Shown: piece by piece, positions 15,898 through 24,613 of the stretch
Position numbering within the stretch: the first letter of the stretch is position 1
Layout of the letters: every line of letters begins with the position of its first letter
Source of the DNA: Gordonia insulae
GTDB taxonomy: Bacteria; Actinomycetota; Actinomycetes; Mycobacteriales; Mycobacteriaceae
Reading direction: 5' to 3'
DNA length: 64,000 nucleotides
NCBI RefSeq assembly: GCF_003855095.1
Contig: NZ_CP033972.1
Span: 3,782,001-3,846,000, forward strand
Notes under the pieces: generated by a model
The model's database searches: none
What the model was told of the DNA's origin: nothing
The model's input: only the letters and a program-made list of their open reading frames with translations
Made by a program: the position numbers and the translations under genes

Positions 15898-15951
15898 GAG
15901 CGCAGCGACGGGAAATGTGACCAGGGCGAGCGCAGCGACGGGGAATGTGAC
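15898..15951. repeat. Two 24-bp direct repeats with a 30-bp period, GAGCGCAGCGA type
   Basis: Copies at 15898-15921 and 15928-15951 differ at one base (GGGAAATG versus GGGGAATG). They lie just upstream of the ECF fusion gene. The core GAGCGCAGCGA resembles the GAGCGAAGCGAG core of the intragenic tandem array, suggesting one repeat family. Confidence 0.7.
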
Positions 15952-16085
15952 GTCGTGTAAAAGAACCATCACAACAACCGTGTTCGAGTTGTCTCCGGGC
16001 CGACGCGGGTGGATTCTTCTTCCACAGGATGCACATCTGTGGATCCGAGTTGGGACCGTGGCCCTGTAACAGAGGGAGACCAGCG

Positions 16086-16610
16086 ATGACGACCTCCATA
16101 CCGATCGGCCTGACGCCGTTCCACTTCGAGGGGCAACTGAACGGCATCGTGATCTCGGGCCGGTGGCCCGAATCCACGTTGGAATGGACTCAGACGCTGG
16201 TCGCGTCGGTCCGCATCGCCTGCCGTCCGGGGTTCCTGCCGACGACGACGATCTTCGGTGTCGTCGAGGAGCGGCCCGACGAGGCCGACCCCGATGCGGT
16301 GGGGATGATGGTCGCGGTCGGCAACGTCGTCGACGACAGCTTCGTCGAGGCGGGCCGTTTCCTCAGCAATCCGCCCGCGCTCGTCATGTTGCACCCGCCG
16401 TCGCAGACGCGGCCGTCGTTGCCGGAGTGCTCACAGGTCGCCTCGGGCTGTGTCCTGCTCCCGGGGCTGCCCGAACTCGGGCTCGAACACCGCGCCGGAT
16501 GGGCCGAGGCGGAGGCGGATGGGACCGTTGTCACACTGCGTAACCAAGTCGGTATAGATCCCAACGCGGACCCCGACACCGCGGTGTTGGCGATGCTGCT
16601 GGCGGCCTGA
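16086..16610 (+). CDS. Hypothetical protein, 174 aa
   Basis: I do not recognise the family. The product is acidic, without signal peptide or transmembrane helix. It contains a central VVEERPDEADPDAVGMM segment and a PPALVMLHPPSQTRP segment, and two Cys near residues 117 and 123. GGGAGA lies 7-8 bases before ATG 16086 and codon use is typical of the genome, so it is probably real. It stands alone between the divergent ECF gene and the GDT1-family exporter. Confidence 0.65.
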   Translation: MTTSIPIGLTPFHFEGQLNGIVISGRWPESTLEWTQTLVASVRIACRPGFLPTTTIFGVVEERPDEADPDAVGMMVAVGNVVDDSFVEAGRFLSNPPALVMLHPPSQTRPSLPECSQVASGCVLLPGLPELGLEHRAGWAEAEADGTVVTLRNQVGIDPNADPDTAVLAMLLAA

Positions 16611-16711
16611 CCTGGGCGAAGCGAGTTAGGGTTCCCAAACTTTTAGTTTTGAGCCTCCCACCTGCGGAAATACGGCCATGCAATCTGTTGCACGGGCGGT
16701 TGTGGGCACCC

Positions 16712-16717
16712 TAACCT
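16712..16717 (+). promoter_or_regulatory. -10 hexamer TAACCT of GDT1-family gene, leaderless
   Basis: TAACCT is followed by GGCTTTC and GTG 16725, the leaderless layout. It argues against a 5' riboswitch for this manganese exporter. Confidence 0.5.
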
Positions 16718-16724
16718 GGCTTTC

Positions 16725-17441
16725 GTGATTGCTGCCCTGTTGCTGAGCTTCGGCGTGATCTTCGTCGCCGAACTCGGCGACAAGTCGCAGCTGATGGCCA
16801 TGACCTATGCCCTCCGCTACCGCTGGTGGGTCGTTCTGTTGGCCATCACGGTGGCCACCACCGCGGTCCACGCGGTGTCCGTCTTCTTCGGCCACTTCCT
16901 GGGTCTGTCCATCCCGTCGGACGTCATGTCGATCCTGGCCGGACTCGCGATGCTGGTGTTCGGTCTGTGGACCATCCGCGGCGATCACCTCGACGACGAC
17001 GAGGCGGTCAAGGCCGATCGCGTCGGCGCATCGGTGTTCTTCGCGGTGATGTCGTCGTTCTTCCTCGCCGAGTTGGGCGACAAGACGATGCTCGCGACCA
17101 TCACACTGTCCACCAACAACGACTGGCTGGGTGTCTGGATCGGTTCGACCATCGGCATGGTCGCCGCGGACGCCCTCGCCATCGCGATCGGCGCACTGCT
17201 CGGCAAGCACCTGCCCGAGCGGACCATCGCGCGGGGTGCCGCGACCCTCTTCTTCGGTTTCGCCGCGTGGCTGCTGTGGGAGGGTCTCAGCGACGCGGGC
17301 ACGGTCACGGTCATCGCGACCCTCACCGCGGTGGTGGTGCTGCTCGGCATCGGCGCGGTCTACATCCGCCATCTCCGGAAGTCCGCGGCTGCGGCCCGGA
17401 TCCCCGACGACGAGAGCGCCGCCCGAACGATCGCTCGGTGA
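16725..17441 (+). CDS. TMEM165/GDT1-family cation exporter (probable Mn2+)
   Basis: A 238-aa, six- to seven-helix membrane protein with the two family signatures E-x-G-D-K-S/T: AELGDKSQLMAM near residue 16 and AELGDKTMLATI near residue 115. The two halves are internal repeats related by inversion. Bacterial members such as Mnx/MneA export Mn2+ and protect from manganese toxicity; other members carry Ca2+, so the ion is inferred. Translation starts at a GTG directly behind a -10 hexamer. The C-terminal tail is charged and cytoplasmic. Confidence 0.9.
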   Translation: MIAALLLSFGVIFVAELGDKSQLMAMTYALRYRWWVVLLAITVATTAVHAVSVFFGHFLGLSIPSDVMSILAGLAMLVFGLWTIRGDHLDDDEAVKADRVGASVFFAVMSSFFLAELGDKTMLATITLSTNNDWLGVWIGSTIGMVAADALAIAIGALLGKHLPERTIARGAATLFFGFAAWLLWEGLSDAGTVTVIATLTAVVVLLGIGAVYIRHLRKSAAAARIPDDESAARTIAR

Positions 17442-17560
17442 TTCGGGGGGTTGCGGATCGCCGACGTCACGCGTCTGTCTAGGGTGATCGGTGACACCGA
17501 TCGCCCGGTCGTCGGTCTGCTCCTCGTGCCGGCAGCCCGGGCCCCTCGAAAGGATTCCCC

Positions 17561-18322
17561 ATGGACGTTTCCGGCTCATCCGTCTTGGTCACCGGCGCGG
17601 CGTCGGGTCTCGGCGCCGCGACGGCCAAGCGCTTCGCCGCGGCCGGCGCCCAGGTGTTCGGCCTCGACCTCCAGCCATCGATCGACAAGGCCGAGCAGGT
17701 GGGCGGGGTGACCCTCCTCGCCGCCGACGTCACCAGCGAGATCGACGTCCGTGCGGCCATCGACACGATCGCCGACTCCGGCGCTCCCCTGCGGGTTGCG
17801 GTCAACTGCGCAGGCGTCGGTTGGGCCGCGCGCATCCTCGGCAAGGACGGGCCGCATGACCTCAGCCTCTTCCAGAAGATCATCAACATCAACCTGGTCG
17901 GCACCTTCAACGTGATGCGCCTGGCCGCCGAGCAGATCTCGAAGGAATCGACGGTCGACGATGACGGCCAGCGCGGCGTGATCATCAACACCGCATCGGT
18001 CGCCGCTTTCGAGGGGCAGATCGGCCAGATCGCATACGCCGCGTCAAAGGGCGGCGTGCATGCGATGACGATCTCGGCGGCCCGTGACCTCGCCCGCGCC
18101 GGTGTCCGCGTCTGCACCATCGCGCCGGGCACCATCAAGACCCCGATGCTCGCGGGTGTGACCCCCGAGTTCCAGCAGACGCTTGCCGAGGCGATCCCCT
18201 TCCCCCAGCGGCTCGGCGAGCCCGACGAGTACGCCCAGCTGGCCGAGGTCATCGTCGCGCACAACTACCTCAACGGCGAGACCATCCGCATGGACGGGGC
18301 GATCCGGATGGCGCCACGCTGA
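17561..18322 (+). CDS. SDR family dehydrogenase, 3-hydroxyacyl-CoA dehydrogenase-like
   Basis: A 253-aa short-chain dehydrogenase with NAD(P)-binding TGAASGLG, NCAGVG, catalytic Ser in NTASVAAFEG and YAASK. The closest known pattern is type II 3-hydroxyacyl-CoA dehydrogenase (HSD17B10-like), judged from VNCAGVGWAAR, the insertion after NVMRLAAEQ, and the APGTIKTPML region; an Asp at the end of strand 2 (GLDL) favours NAD. This points to beta-oxidation of fatty or branched acyl-CoA. AAAGGA precedes the ATG by about 6 bases. It converges on the MAB_1171c gene. Confidence 0.86.
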   Translation: MDVSGSSVLVTGAASGLGAATAKRFAAAGAQVFGLDLQPSIDKAEQVGGVTLLAADVTSEIDVRAAIDTIADSGAPLRVAVNCAGVGWAARILGKDGPHDLSLFQKIININLVGTFNVMRLAAEQISKESTVDDDGQRGVIINTASVAAFEGQIGQIAYAASKGGVHAMTISAARDLARAGVRVCTIAPGTIKTPMLAGVTPEFQQTLAEAIPFPQRLGEPDEYAQLAEVIVAHNYLNGETIRMDGAIRMAPR

Positions 18323-18366
18323 TCGGGTGACCCAGGTGTACTGACCCGCCGGACCACCATGTCGGG

Positions 18367-19464
18367 TCAGTGCACGGACTGGCCGGCGACCGCGCGCGAC
18401 AACTCCAGCAGTGGCGCCGCGTCGGCCTCGATGTCGGCGCCGCCGGGCACGACCTCGCGGACCGCCCCGCGGGAGGTGCCGGCGATCGTGTACTCCTCGA
18501 CTGCCGCCCAGAGCATGTCCGCCCGCGCCGCGTCGTCGACGACCTCGAAGTCCTCGGTGAGATAGGGACTCAGCTGGGTCAGCGCATCGCGGATCTCGAC
18601 GACCCGACGGTGCAGCATCATCGTCGGCGCCGGCGAATCCTTGGTCGGCAGCACCACTTCCGGGATGGCCCCGGTCACGAGTTCCCACAGCGGCCCGAGT
18701 TCGTCGGCCTCACGCCGGTGTCGCCGCTGCGCGGTGACGCTCTGCCACCGGGCATGCAGCATCGGGTAGCTGATCCCGACGAGGAATGCGACCACACCGA
18801 CGATCGAACACACGCGGCCGGCACCGAGCAGCCACGGCAGACGGAACCATCCGGTCGACGATCCGATCACGAACACGATCTGCATCAGGGTGCTGACGGT
18901 CAGGAACACCAGGCCCGCCATCAGCAGCGTCAGCGACGTCTTCAGATAACCCTGCGAGAGCTGGAGGAAGCGTCGGATGCTGCGCACGCACGCCACGAAG
19001 CCGTAGGTGAGGTACCCGCTGGCGATCAACACGAACAGTGCGTACGCGACGTTGCGCGCCGTCCATTCGGACAGATTCTGGGTGCGCATGTCGTCGGGGA
19101 TGACGAGCATCGTCACCTGCAGCCCGATGAGCGCCACGATCAGCGGAACCGCCTCGATTCCTGCGCGGCGTTCGCGGGTCGTCGAGCGGCCCGGGAAGAA
19201 GAACACGACGATCAGGCCCGCGACACCGATCGCGAGGAGCGCGTAGAAGAGGACGCGGGCCGCGCCGGTGAAGAGCGTCGCGTCGATGGCCTCGGTGACG
19301 TCCTTGCCGGAGACCACGAACGCCAGGGTCAATGCGGCGATCGCGGTGGTCATGGCGATCGCCTGCAGGCCGCCGCCCTCGCGCCGGATCTGCTCGAGTC
19401 GCCAGCACAACGCGGCCGCGAAGATCACCGCGGCGATCGCGTTGACCACGCCGACCACGATCAC
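18367..19464 (-). CDS. MAB_1171c-family membrane protein
   Basis: A 365-aa protein with about seven transmembrane helices in residues 1-240 and a soluble C-terminal part (from about 250) containing LGPLWELVTGAIPEV and the RRVVEIRDALTQLSPYL segment, the pattern of the MAB_1171c family of putative transporters. GTG 19464 lies one base after the stop of the metallopeptidase gene, so the two are coupled; an extension in the ORF would overlap that gene. In other actinobacteria this family recurs with XRE regulators and ImmA/IrrE peptidases, as here. Function not established. Confidence 0.75.
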   Translation of the reverse strand: MIVVGVVNAIAAVIFAAALCWRLEQIRREGGGLQAIAMTTAIAALTLAFVVSGKDVTEAIDATLFTGAARVLFYALLAIGVAGLIVVFFFPGRSTTRERRAGIEAVPLIVALIGLQVTMLVIPDDMRTQNLSEWTARNVAYALFVLIASGYLTYGFVACVRSIRRFLQLSQGYLKTSLTLLMAGLVFLTVSTLMQIVFVIGSSTGWFRLPWLLGAGRVCSIVGVVAFLVGISYPMLHARWQSVTAQRRHRREADELGPLWELVTGAIPEVVLPTKDSPAPTMMLHRRVVEIRDALTQLSPYLTEDFEVVDDAARADMLWAAVEEYTIAGTSRGAVREVVPGGADIEADAAPLLELSRAVAGQSVH

Positions 19465-19465
19465 G

Positions 19466-19975
19466 CTATAACCACCCCTTGTGCCCGCCCAGTAGCCGTT
19501 GGATACCGCGGAGGTCGGCATTCGCCGGCGTCGAGCCGACGGTATCACTGGCGTCCGCGGCCCAGCTCAGCATCATCGACGCCAGCATCTCCGCTTCCCA
19601 CTCACGGTCATCGGAGTAGCAGGTGCGCTGCAGTGCATCATCGGAGTCGCCGGCGGAGGGGGCGGTCAGAGCGGAGGCCGACACCGCGCCGAGCATCTGA
19701 TGTCCGGCGATGAGATGGCCGAACTCGTGGATGACGATCTGGTCCTGGTGCAACCGGGACGTATTGGATTGGTAGAAGAAGTAGTCCGCGTCGTCGGCGG
19801 CCAGCCACACCCCGTTGGGCATGCCCGCCGGAAGCGGATGCGCGATGAGTCGGATCGGCCGTCCGCGGCGCTCACCGTACCGGTCGCAGAGTTGCGTGAC
19901 GTCGAGGGGAAGGTCGAGGTCGAGGCCCTTCAGCGTGTCACGGCACAGCGCACGGAGTGCGCGTTGACTTCGCAT
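19466..19975 (-). CDS. ImmA/IrrE family metallopeptidase
   Basis: A 169-aa protein with the zinc motif HEFGH and a downstream Glu-rich helix (DREWEAEMLASMM) that supplies the third ligand, as in ImmA/IrrE/PPE peptidases. These cleave XRE-type repressors in response to DNA damage or metabolic signals. The gene sits 40 bp after the XRE regulator gene and 1 bp before the MAB_1171c gene, so a cleavable-regulator switch is inferred. ATG 19975 is taken; GTG 19978 or an upstream ATG overlapping the regulator are alternatives. Confidence 0.82.
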   Translation of the reverse strand: MRSQRALRALCRDTLKGLDLDLPLDVTQLCDRYGERRGRPIRLIAHPLPAGMPNGVWLAADDADYFFYQSNTSRLHQDQIVIHEFGHLIAGHQMLGAVSASALTAPSAGDSDDALQRTCYSDDREWEAEMLASMMLSWAADASDTVGSTPANADLRGIQRLLGGHKGWL

Positions 19976-20015
19976 CACACGCTCACGTCGGAGATCACGC
20001 CCGGATTCGGGCAGA

Positions 20016-20594
20016 TCAGTCGAGCTTCGACTGCCCGCCGACGACCCGGAGATGCGCATCCTCCAGCGTCGCCTCCGAGATCCCGGCCGCCAGCACGTCC
20101 GGTGGATCCTTCGGCAGACCCTGCTGCTCGCGCAGCACCTTGATGAGTTCGTTGACGACGGTGACCGAGTCGCTCGACAGCCCGGCCAGACGGAAGGCCG
20201 CGAGCTGGACGTTGGTGTCCGCCTGCAGGCGCATCAGGTCTATCTCGTCGCGAGTGCGCTGTGCCGCACGGTCTTCCAGGAAATAGTGCACATCGACGCC
20301 GAATGCGGCGGCGATGCCTTCGACGGTGCGGAACGAGGGCGACTTCGCCTTCCCGGAACGCAACTGGCTCAGGTACGACTCCCCCAGACGGAATCCGCGC
20401 TCGGTCGACCGGGCCGCGATGGCCTTGGCGCTGTACGCCCGGCCGTTGGGTCCCGGAACCGTACGAAAGAGCTCTTCCAGACGCCGGGCAAAGAGGCCCG
20501 GATCAAGTGTTTCGGTCCGGACGCTGTCGATCACCTCGGCGTCGGTTCGACGTCCGCCATCCCCTACAGGCATTTCCGCACCTCGCGATGTCAT
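20016..20594 (-). CDS. EspR-like XRE family transcriptional regulator
   Basis: A 192-aa DNA-binding protein whose N-terminal helix-turn-helix contains SYLSQLRSGKAKSPS and AAFGVDVHYFLED, very close in layout to the nucleoid regulator EspR (which has SAPYLSQLRSG). The C-terminal helices would dimerise. ATG 20594 is chosen because GGGGAG lies 4-5 bases upstream. It heads an operon with an ImmA/IrrE peptidase and a MAB_1171c membrane protein, and a GTTTG/CAAAC palindrome overlaps its promoter region, suggesting autoregulation. Confidence 0.82.
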   Translation of the reverse strand: MTSRGAEMPVGDGGRRTDAEVIDSVRTETLDPGLFARRLEELFRTVPGPNGRAYSAKAIAARSTERGFRLGESYLSQLRSGKAKSPSFRTVEGIAAAFGVDVHYFLEDRAAQRTRDEIDLMRLQADTNVQLAAFRLAGLSSDSVTVVNELIKVLREQQGLPKDPPDVLAAGISEATLEDAHLRVVGGQSKLD

Positions 20595-20617
20595 TCTTCT
20601 CCCCGGCAAAACCAAAA

Positions 20618-20633
20618 GTTTGAACTTGCAAAC
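20618..20633. promoter_or_regulatory. Palindrome GTTTG-N6-CAAAC upstream of XRE gene
   Basis: A perfect 5-bp inverted repeat with a 6-bp spacer lies in an AT-rich patch 24 bp before the regulator start. It is the best candidate operator for the module. Confidence 0.4.
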
Positions 20634-20868
20634 ATTAAAGACGCGCGTGCATCGTGGATGCAACGCTCAGTACGATCAGAACGTACCCGACCGTCGCTGC
20701 CCACGTGTATCACCTGTGCCAATGCTGTAACGATTACCCATTGTGGCATTGTTCACACTCGATCGTAAATAACGTGCGGTCGGGCAAATCCGAGTTTACC
20801 GGAGGGTGAACAGTGGACGACGATGTGACCACACCTGTTCTCGTCCGCGTAACCGAACCAGAGGTCTG

Positions 20869-21942
20869 ATGAAGCACCGCCTACCGCAGCCGCCGACTCG
20901 ACGTCGCACGAGCGCGCTCGCCGCCGTGATCGCGCTGATCGCGGTCGCGGTTCTGGGCATCGGTGCCGGTGTGGCCTTCTCCTCTCCGGACTCGTCGGGC
21001 TCGGGCGGTGGTTCCCGATCGCAGGGATCGGCGGGGTCCGGCGGATCGCGGGACCACGACGGCCGAGGTGGCCAGGGCTCGGGACAGAGTGGCCACGGCC
21101 AGGGCGTTCACGGCGGTCACGGTCACGGCGGTCACGGTCACGGCGGTCACGGATCGGGTGGCGGGCGCGACGGCGACGACACGTCCGAGGGCCCCGGTTC
21201 GACGGGCATCCCGACCAGGACCGCAGACCCGACCAAGACCACGGAACCGACCAGGACAACAGAGCCGACGAAAACGACGGACCCGACCAAGACCACGGAT
21301 CCGACCAAGACAACAGAGCCGACCGAGCCGACCGAGACATCAGAGACCACCGAGACATCCGGCACCACCACCGAGACCTCGGAACCGACCACCACCTCAG
21401 CGGACAGCGCCGGCGGTGGCGCCGGCTTCGTCATCCCACCCCGACCTCCGCTGTTCACATCCACCCCGCAGACCGGCGGCGCGATGCCCGGCAGCAGCGG
21501 AGGGTCGTCGAGCAGCGGTGCCGGCACACCTGCCGCCGGCGGAGCCGGCCCCGGTGCGCCGAACGGGGCTGTCCCCAGCGTGCCGACCGCGAATGCGGCC
21601 GGCTCGGATGCGCCGACCGGCGGACCCGGCGGCGGCGCGGCCGAGGGCGCGACCGGGTCCCGGGGCTCCGCTGCCGGATCGGGTTCCAGCGCTGCGGGCG
21701 CCGACTCGACAGCGTCGGACGGCTCGTCGAACTCTCCGGGGAGCGCATCGTCGAGCGCCGGGTCCGCGAGCGGATCGAGGCAAGCCGCGCAGGCCGCACC
21801 ACCGGTCGTCGGCGACAGCGTGCTGACCGCTACCCGGCGGATTCTCGTCGGCCTGGCGCCGGGCGCGCTGTTGGTTCTCGGCGCGATAGCACTCCTGGGC
21901 AGCGGGTCGTTCCTGGAGGCACTGCGGTCATCGCGGCCGTGA
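20869..21942 (+). CDS. Low-complexity surface protein with His-rich and Thr/Pro-rich repeats
   Basis: A 357-aa protein. An N-terminal hydrophobic segment (about residues 15-40) acts as signal anchor. It is followed by a Gly/Ser region, a Gly/His run with HGGHGHGGHGHGGHG, a Thr/Pro repeat of the type TEPTKTTDPTKTT, a Gly/Ser/Ala-rich stretch and a second hydrophobic helix near the C-terminus (VGLAPGALLVLGAIALLG). This suggests an extracellular, probably glycosylated stalk held at the membrane. The His-rich run could bind metal ions. No family recognised. It is divergent from the XRE module. Confidence 0.65.
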   Translation: MKHRLPQPPTRRRTSALAAVIALIAVAVLGIGAGVAFSSPDSSGSGGGSRSQGSAGSGGSRDHDGRGGQGSGQSGHGQGVHGGHGHGGHGHGGHGSGGGRDGDDTSEGPGSTGIPTRTADPTKTTEPTRTTEPTKTTDPTKTTDPTKTTEPTEPTETSETTETSGTTTETSEPTTTSADSAGGGAGFVIPPRPPLFTSTPQTGGAMPGSSGGSSSSGAGTPAAGGAGPGAPNGAVPSVPTANAAGSDAPTGGPGGGAAEGATGSRGSAAGSGSSAAGADSTASDGSSNSPGSASSSAGSASGSRQAAQAAPPVVGDSVLTATRRILVGLAPGALLVLGAIALLGSGSFLEALRSSRP

Positions 21943-21962
21943 GCTGACCGGGCCGCCGACGT

Positions 21963-23627
21963 TCAGCGGTTGCGGAACTCGAGCACCTGATCTTCGTGCG
22001 GGACTTCATCTTTCGCGCGGCCATCGATCCATTCGCGGAGCACCTTGGTGGCCCGGACGTCGTCCTCGTTGTACTCCAGAAGCCGTTGTCGCTGAGTGAG
22101 ATCGGGTGTCGATCCACCCAGCCCGACGGCCTCACGGTACCAATCCATCGACGCCTCGCCGCTGGCCTCGGCGTCGCGCCAGGTGAAACCGGCCACCGGG
22201 GCGACCCGCTTGAGCCCCTTGCCGTTCGGGCACACGAAGTTGCGGCCGACCGCCTCGTAGATGTCGACCCACTCGTCGGAGGCGATGAAGGCCTCCACCT
22301 CCGCACGTGCCGGCATACCCGCCGCGTCCGGGAATCGGGTCGCCGACGACAGCAGCCACCGATTCTCCGCCTGTTGCGAATAGCAATATGCCGCAAAGGT
22401 TTTACCGGCCGCATGGGCTGCGGCGCGCTCCTCGTTCAGCCATGTCCAGAACTCCCCGAACGACCGCCCCTCGTCCGGGGTGGGCAGCGGTTGCCAGGTC
22501 ACGAAGGCGCGGTAGCGGACCTCCCGCGACGGGTCGGTGTTGTCGGTCAGCAGCGTGCCCCACATGTATGCGCCGTGCTCGCCGTAGCTCTCCATGTCGA
22601 CATCGACCTCGATGTCGGCCCGCGCCACGTGCGGCTCGGCCAGCCGTCGGATGAGCGGGGTGTCGGTCAGCCACGCGATGGCGTTGAGCACCGCGTCGTC
22701 GAAGCGAACGTTGCCCGGCCAGTCGTCGGGGGCATCGCCCCGGTAGTGGGCGAGCTGGTCGATCGTGGTGATCCCGGCGTCGAACAGGGCGGCGCTCTGG
22801 TTGCCGCCGACCACGAGGCTGACGTCGCGCCGCTCCTCCAGTTCCGGTCCGCAGCGCGTCCACCACGGGCACCCGCGGCACTCGCCGATCCGCCGCGGTG
22901 TGGTGGCGATGTGTCCCTGGGCGATCGCCATCCGGCGGTCGAACACAGCCCGGTAATCCTCCAGCAGGGCGGCCATCTCGTGCACGACGATGCAGTCGGC
23001 GTCGAGGCCGATCACCCCGGCACGCAGTTCCTCGGGGACGTCGGACGTGGCGAGGCGCAGGTCGAGCAGCATGACCGTCAGCTGGGCCAGGCGCAGTTGA
23101 TCGCGCCGTTGATTTCGGCCGTTGCGGGTGGGGTCGGGGGTCGGCGCCCAGGTCCAGACCGGACTCGTCAGCGTGCCGTTCCCCGCTGTGTTGAGCACAC
23201 CGTTCGGCCGTCGGTCGGGTTTCGCGCGATAGCTCACCCGATGGTTGACGACGATGACCGGGACATAGCCACCACCGTCCCGGATGAGCAGTTCCGCGTG
23301 GCCGCGACGGCCATGGTCGCGGTCCGTCGGAAGGGTCGCGTTCCAGATCCAGTCGGCCGCGTCGGCGCAGGCCGCCAGGGTGGCCGCCACCCGGGTCGCG
23401 TGGTCGGCGTCGGGATCGATCAGCACGACGGTGCCGGCGGGTTGATCGCTGTGCAGTCCGCGCACCATCTCCCGGACCCCCGCACGATGGTCGGCGGCCG
23501 CGTCCTTTCGGCGTCGGGCTTCCGGGGTGTCCGGCCGGGCCCGCACGAGGTCGGGGTGCGACTGGTCGAGGGACAACCGATGCTCGCAGCCGGCGAGGTC
23601 GCGCGGATGCAACACGACTGCCGTCAC
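21963..23627 (-). CDS. TM0106-family RecB-like nuclease
   Basis: A 554-aa protein matching the TM0106 family. The N-terminal half is RecB-like nuclease (HPRDLAGCEHRLSLD start, AELLIRDGG, YVPVIVVNHR) with a Cys cluster CRGCPWWTRC that with the earlier Cys may hold an Fe-S cluster. The C-terminal third is a DnaQ/RNase-H-like 3'-5' exonuclease domain (DIEVDVDMESYGEHGAYMWG with the DxE-like pair, split by name only, and YNEDDVRATKVL). Found beside helicases elsewhere; none is here. GTG 23627 has AAAGGA upstream. Confidence 0.85.
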   Translation of the reverse strand: MTAVVLHPRDLAGCEHRLSLDQSHPDLVRARPDTPEARRRKDAAADHRAGVREMVRGLHSDQPAGTVVLIDPDADHATRVAATLAACADAADWIWNATLPTDRDHGRRGHAELLIRDGGGYVPVIVVNHRVSYRAKPDRRPNGVLNTAGNGTLTSPVWTWAPTPDPTRNGRNQRRDQLRLAQLTVMLLDLRLATSDVPEELRAGVIGLDADCIVVHEMAALLEDYRAVFDRRMAIAQGHIATTPRRIGECRGCPWWTRCGPELEERRDVSLVVGGNQSAALFDAGITTIDQLAHYRGDAPDDWPGNVRFDDAVLNAIAWLTDTPLIRRLAEPHVARADIEVDVDMESYGEHGAYMWGTLLTDNTDPSREVRYRAFVTWQPLPTPDEGRSFGEFWTWLNEERAAAHAAGKTFAAYCYSQQAENRWLLSSATRFPDAAGMPARAEVEAFIASDEWVDIYEAVGRNFVCPNGKGLKRVAPVAGFTWRDAEASGEASMDWYREAVGLGGSTPDLTQRQRLLEYNEDDVRATKVLREWIDGRAKDEVPHEDQVLEFRNR

Positions 23628-23834
23628 TGCCCATCCTTTCCCGACGCCTGTCCCCTACCGAAGTAGTAGCACGCCGGCACGCACGGACTCGGTTCGCGCG
23701 GGTCCCGCGTCATCGAGCCTATGTAATGCTTGTACCGACGCACGCACTCCCCGACCGGTGTTTCCGCCGACGGGTGGTCGACAGCTCCGCTATACCCAAG
23801 CTCCGCGACACCGCAGAAGGAGGTCGGTCCTCAG

Positions 23835-24527
23835 ATGGGATTGTTCTCGTCGGATGGCAGGTCACGCGCTCAACGCAAGGCCGAGGCGAAGGCTTTGAAG
23901 GCGAAGGCCAAGTTGGAGGCGAAGCTCGAGGCCAAGGACGCACGCAAGTCGGCGAAGGCTCAGCGGCGCGACGACCGCAAGTTCCGCTCGAAGGAGCTCA
24001 AACAGCAGCGCAAGACCGCGAAGGCCGAGGGCAAGGCCCAGGAGAAGGTGGTCAAGGCCGAGGCGAAGGCTAATGCGGCGAAGGCCAAGGCCCTCGCGGA
24101 CGCGAAGGCGTTCAGCCCGACCAGCGTCCGCAGGTATCTGACGGTGGCGCGCCTCTTGTCGCCGATCATCGTGCCGATCGCCTACCGCGCGTCGGTGGCC
24201 GCTCGCGGTCAGCTGACGGCGTTGCAGGCGAGTCGCGCCGGGGTGGCCCCCGAGGTGCTGCGTCAGTTCTCCGGGCACGGGGCGACCCTGTCCGCGCGGA
24301 TCAGCACGACCCGCGCGTCACTGGAGAAGGTGGCCGCCAAGGATTCCTCCGCCGAGGGTTCCGCCTTCGTGTCGGCGATGACGGCACGTCTCGACAACCT
24401 CGCGATCGCCGTCGACACCGCCGAATCCATGCCGACCGCGCAACGTCGTACCGCACATCAGTCGATCGAGTCGGAGCTCGCGGCGATCGACGCCGACATC
24501 CTCGCCCGACTGGGCGTCCGCGCCTGA
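23835..24527 (+). CDS. DUF6474 family protein
   Basis: A 230-aa protein with a long Lys/Ala/Glu-rich coiled-coil region in residues 10-90 (KAEAKALKAKAKLEAK-type repeats), then a short hydrophobic stretch (RLLSPIIVPIAYRASVAA, about 105-125) and a helical C-terminal domain. The pattern matches the actinobacterial DUF6474 family. A GAAGGAGG element lies upstream with longer than usual spacing to ATG 23835. Function unknown; the charged coil suggests interaction with DNA or membrane surfaces. Confidence 0.75.
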   Translation: MGLFSSDGRSRAQRKAEAKALKAKAKLEAKLEAKDARKSAKAQRRDDRKFRSKELKQQRKTAKAEGKAQEKVVKAEAKANAAKAKALADAKAFSPTSVRRYLTVARLLSPIIVPIAYRASVAARGQLTALQASRAGVAPEVLRQFSGHGATLSARISTTRASLEKVAAKDSSAEGSAFVSAMTARLDNLAIAVDTAESMPTAQRRTAHQSIESELAAIDADILARLGVRA

Positions 24528-24613
24528 CCGTCGTGGCGTCCCGGTCCGGTGCTGGCTCTAAGATTGGCACGGACCGGCCGGATTGATTCACCGCGCAAGG
24601 GAGCGTGACGCAG

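Noticed and set aside
16636..16651. A CAAAC/GTTTTG near-palindrome upstream of the GDT1 gene as a copy of the XRE operator
   Set aside because: Half-sites are in a different arrangement and spacing, with an extra T; similarity to 20618-20633 may be chance.
18370..19713. A 447-codon plus-strand frame opposite the MAB_1171c gene
   Set aside because: Mirror of a gene with clear membrane helices and family match; no ribosome site.
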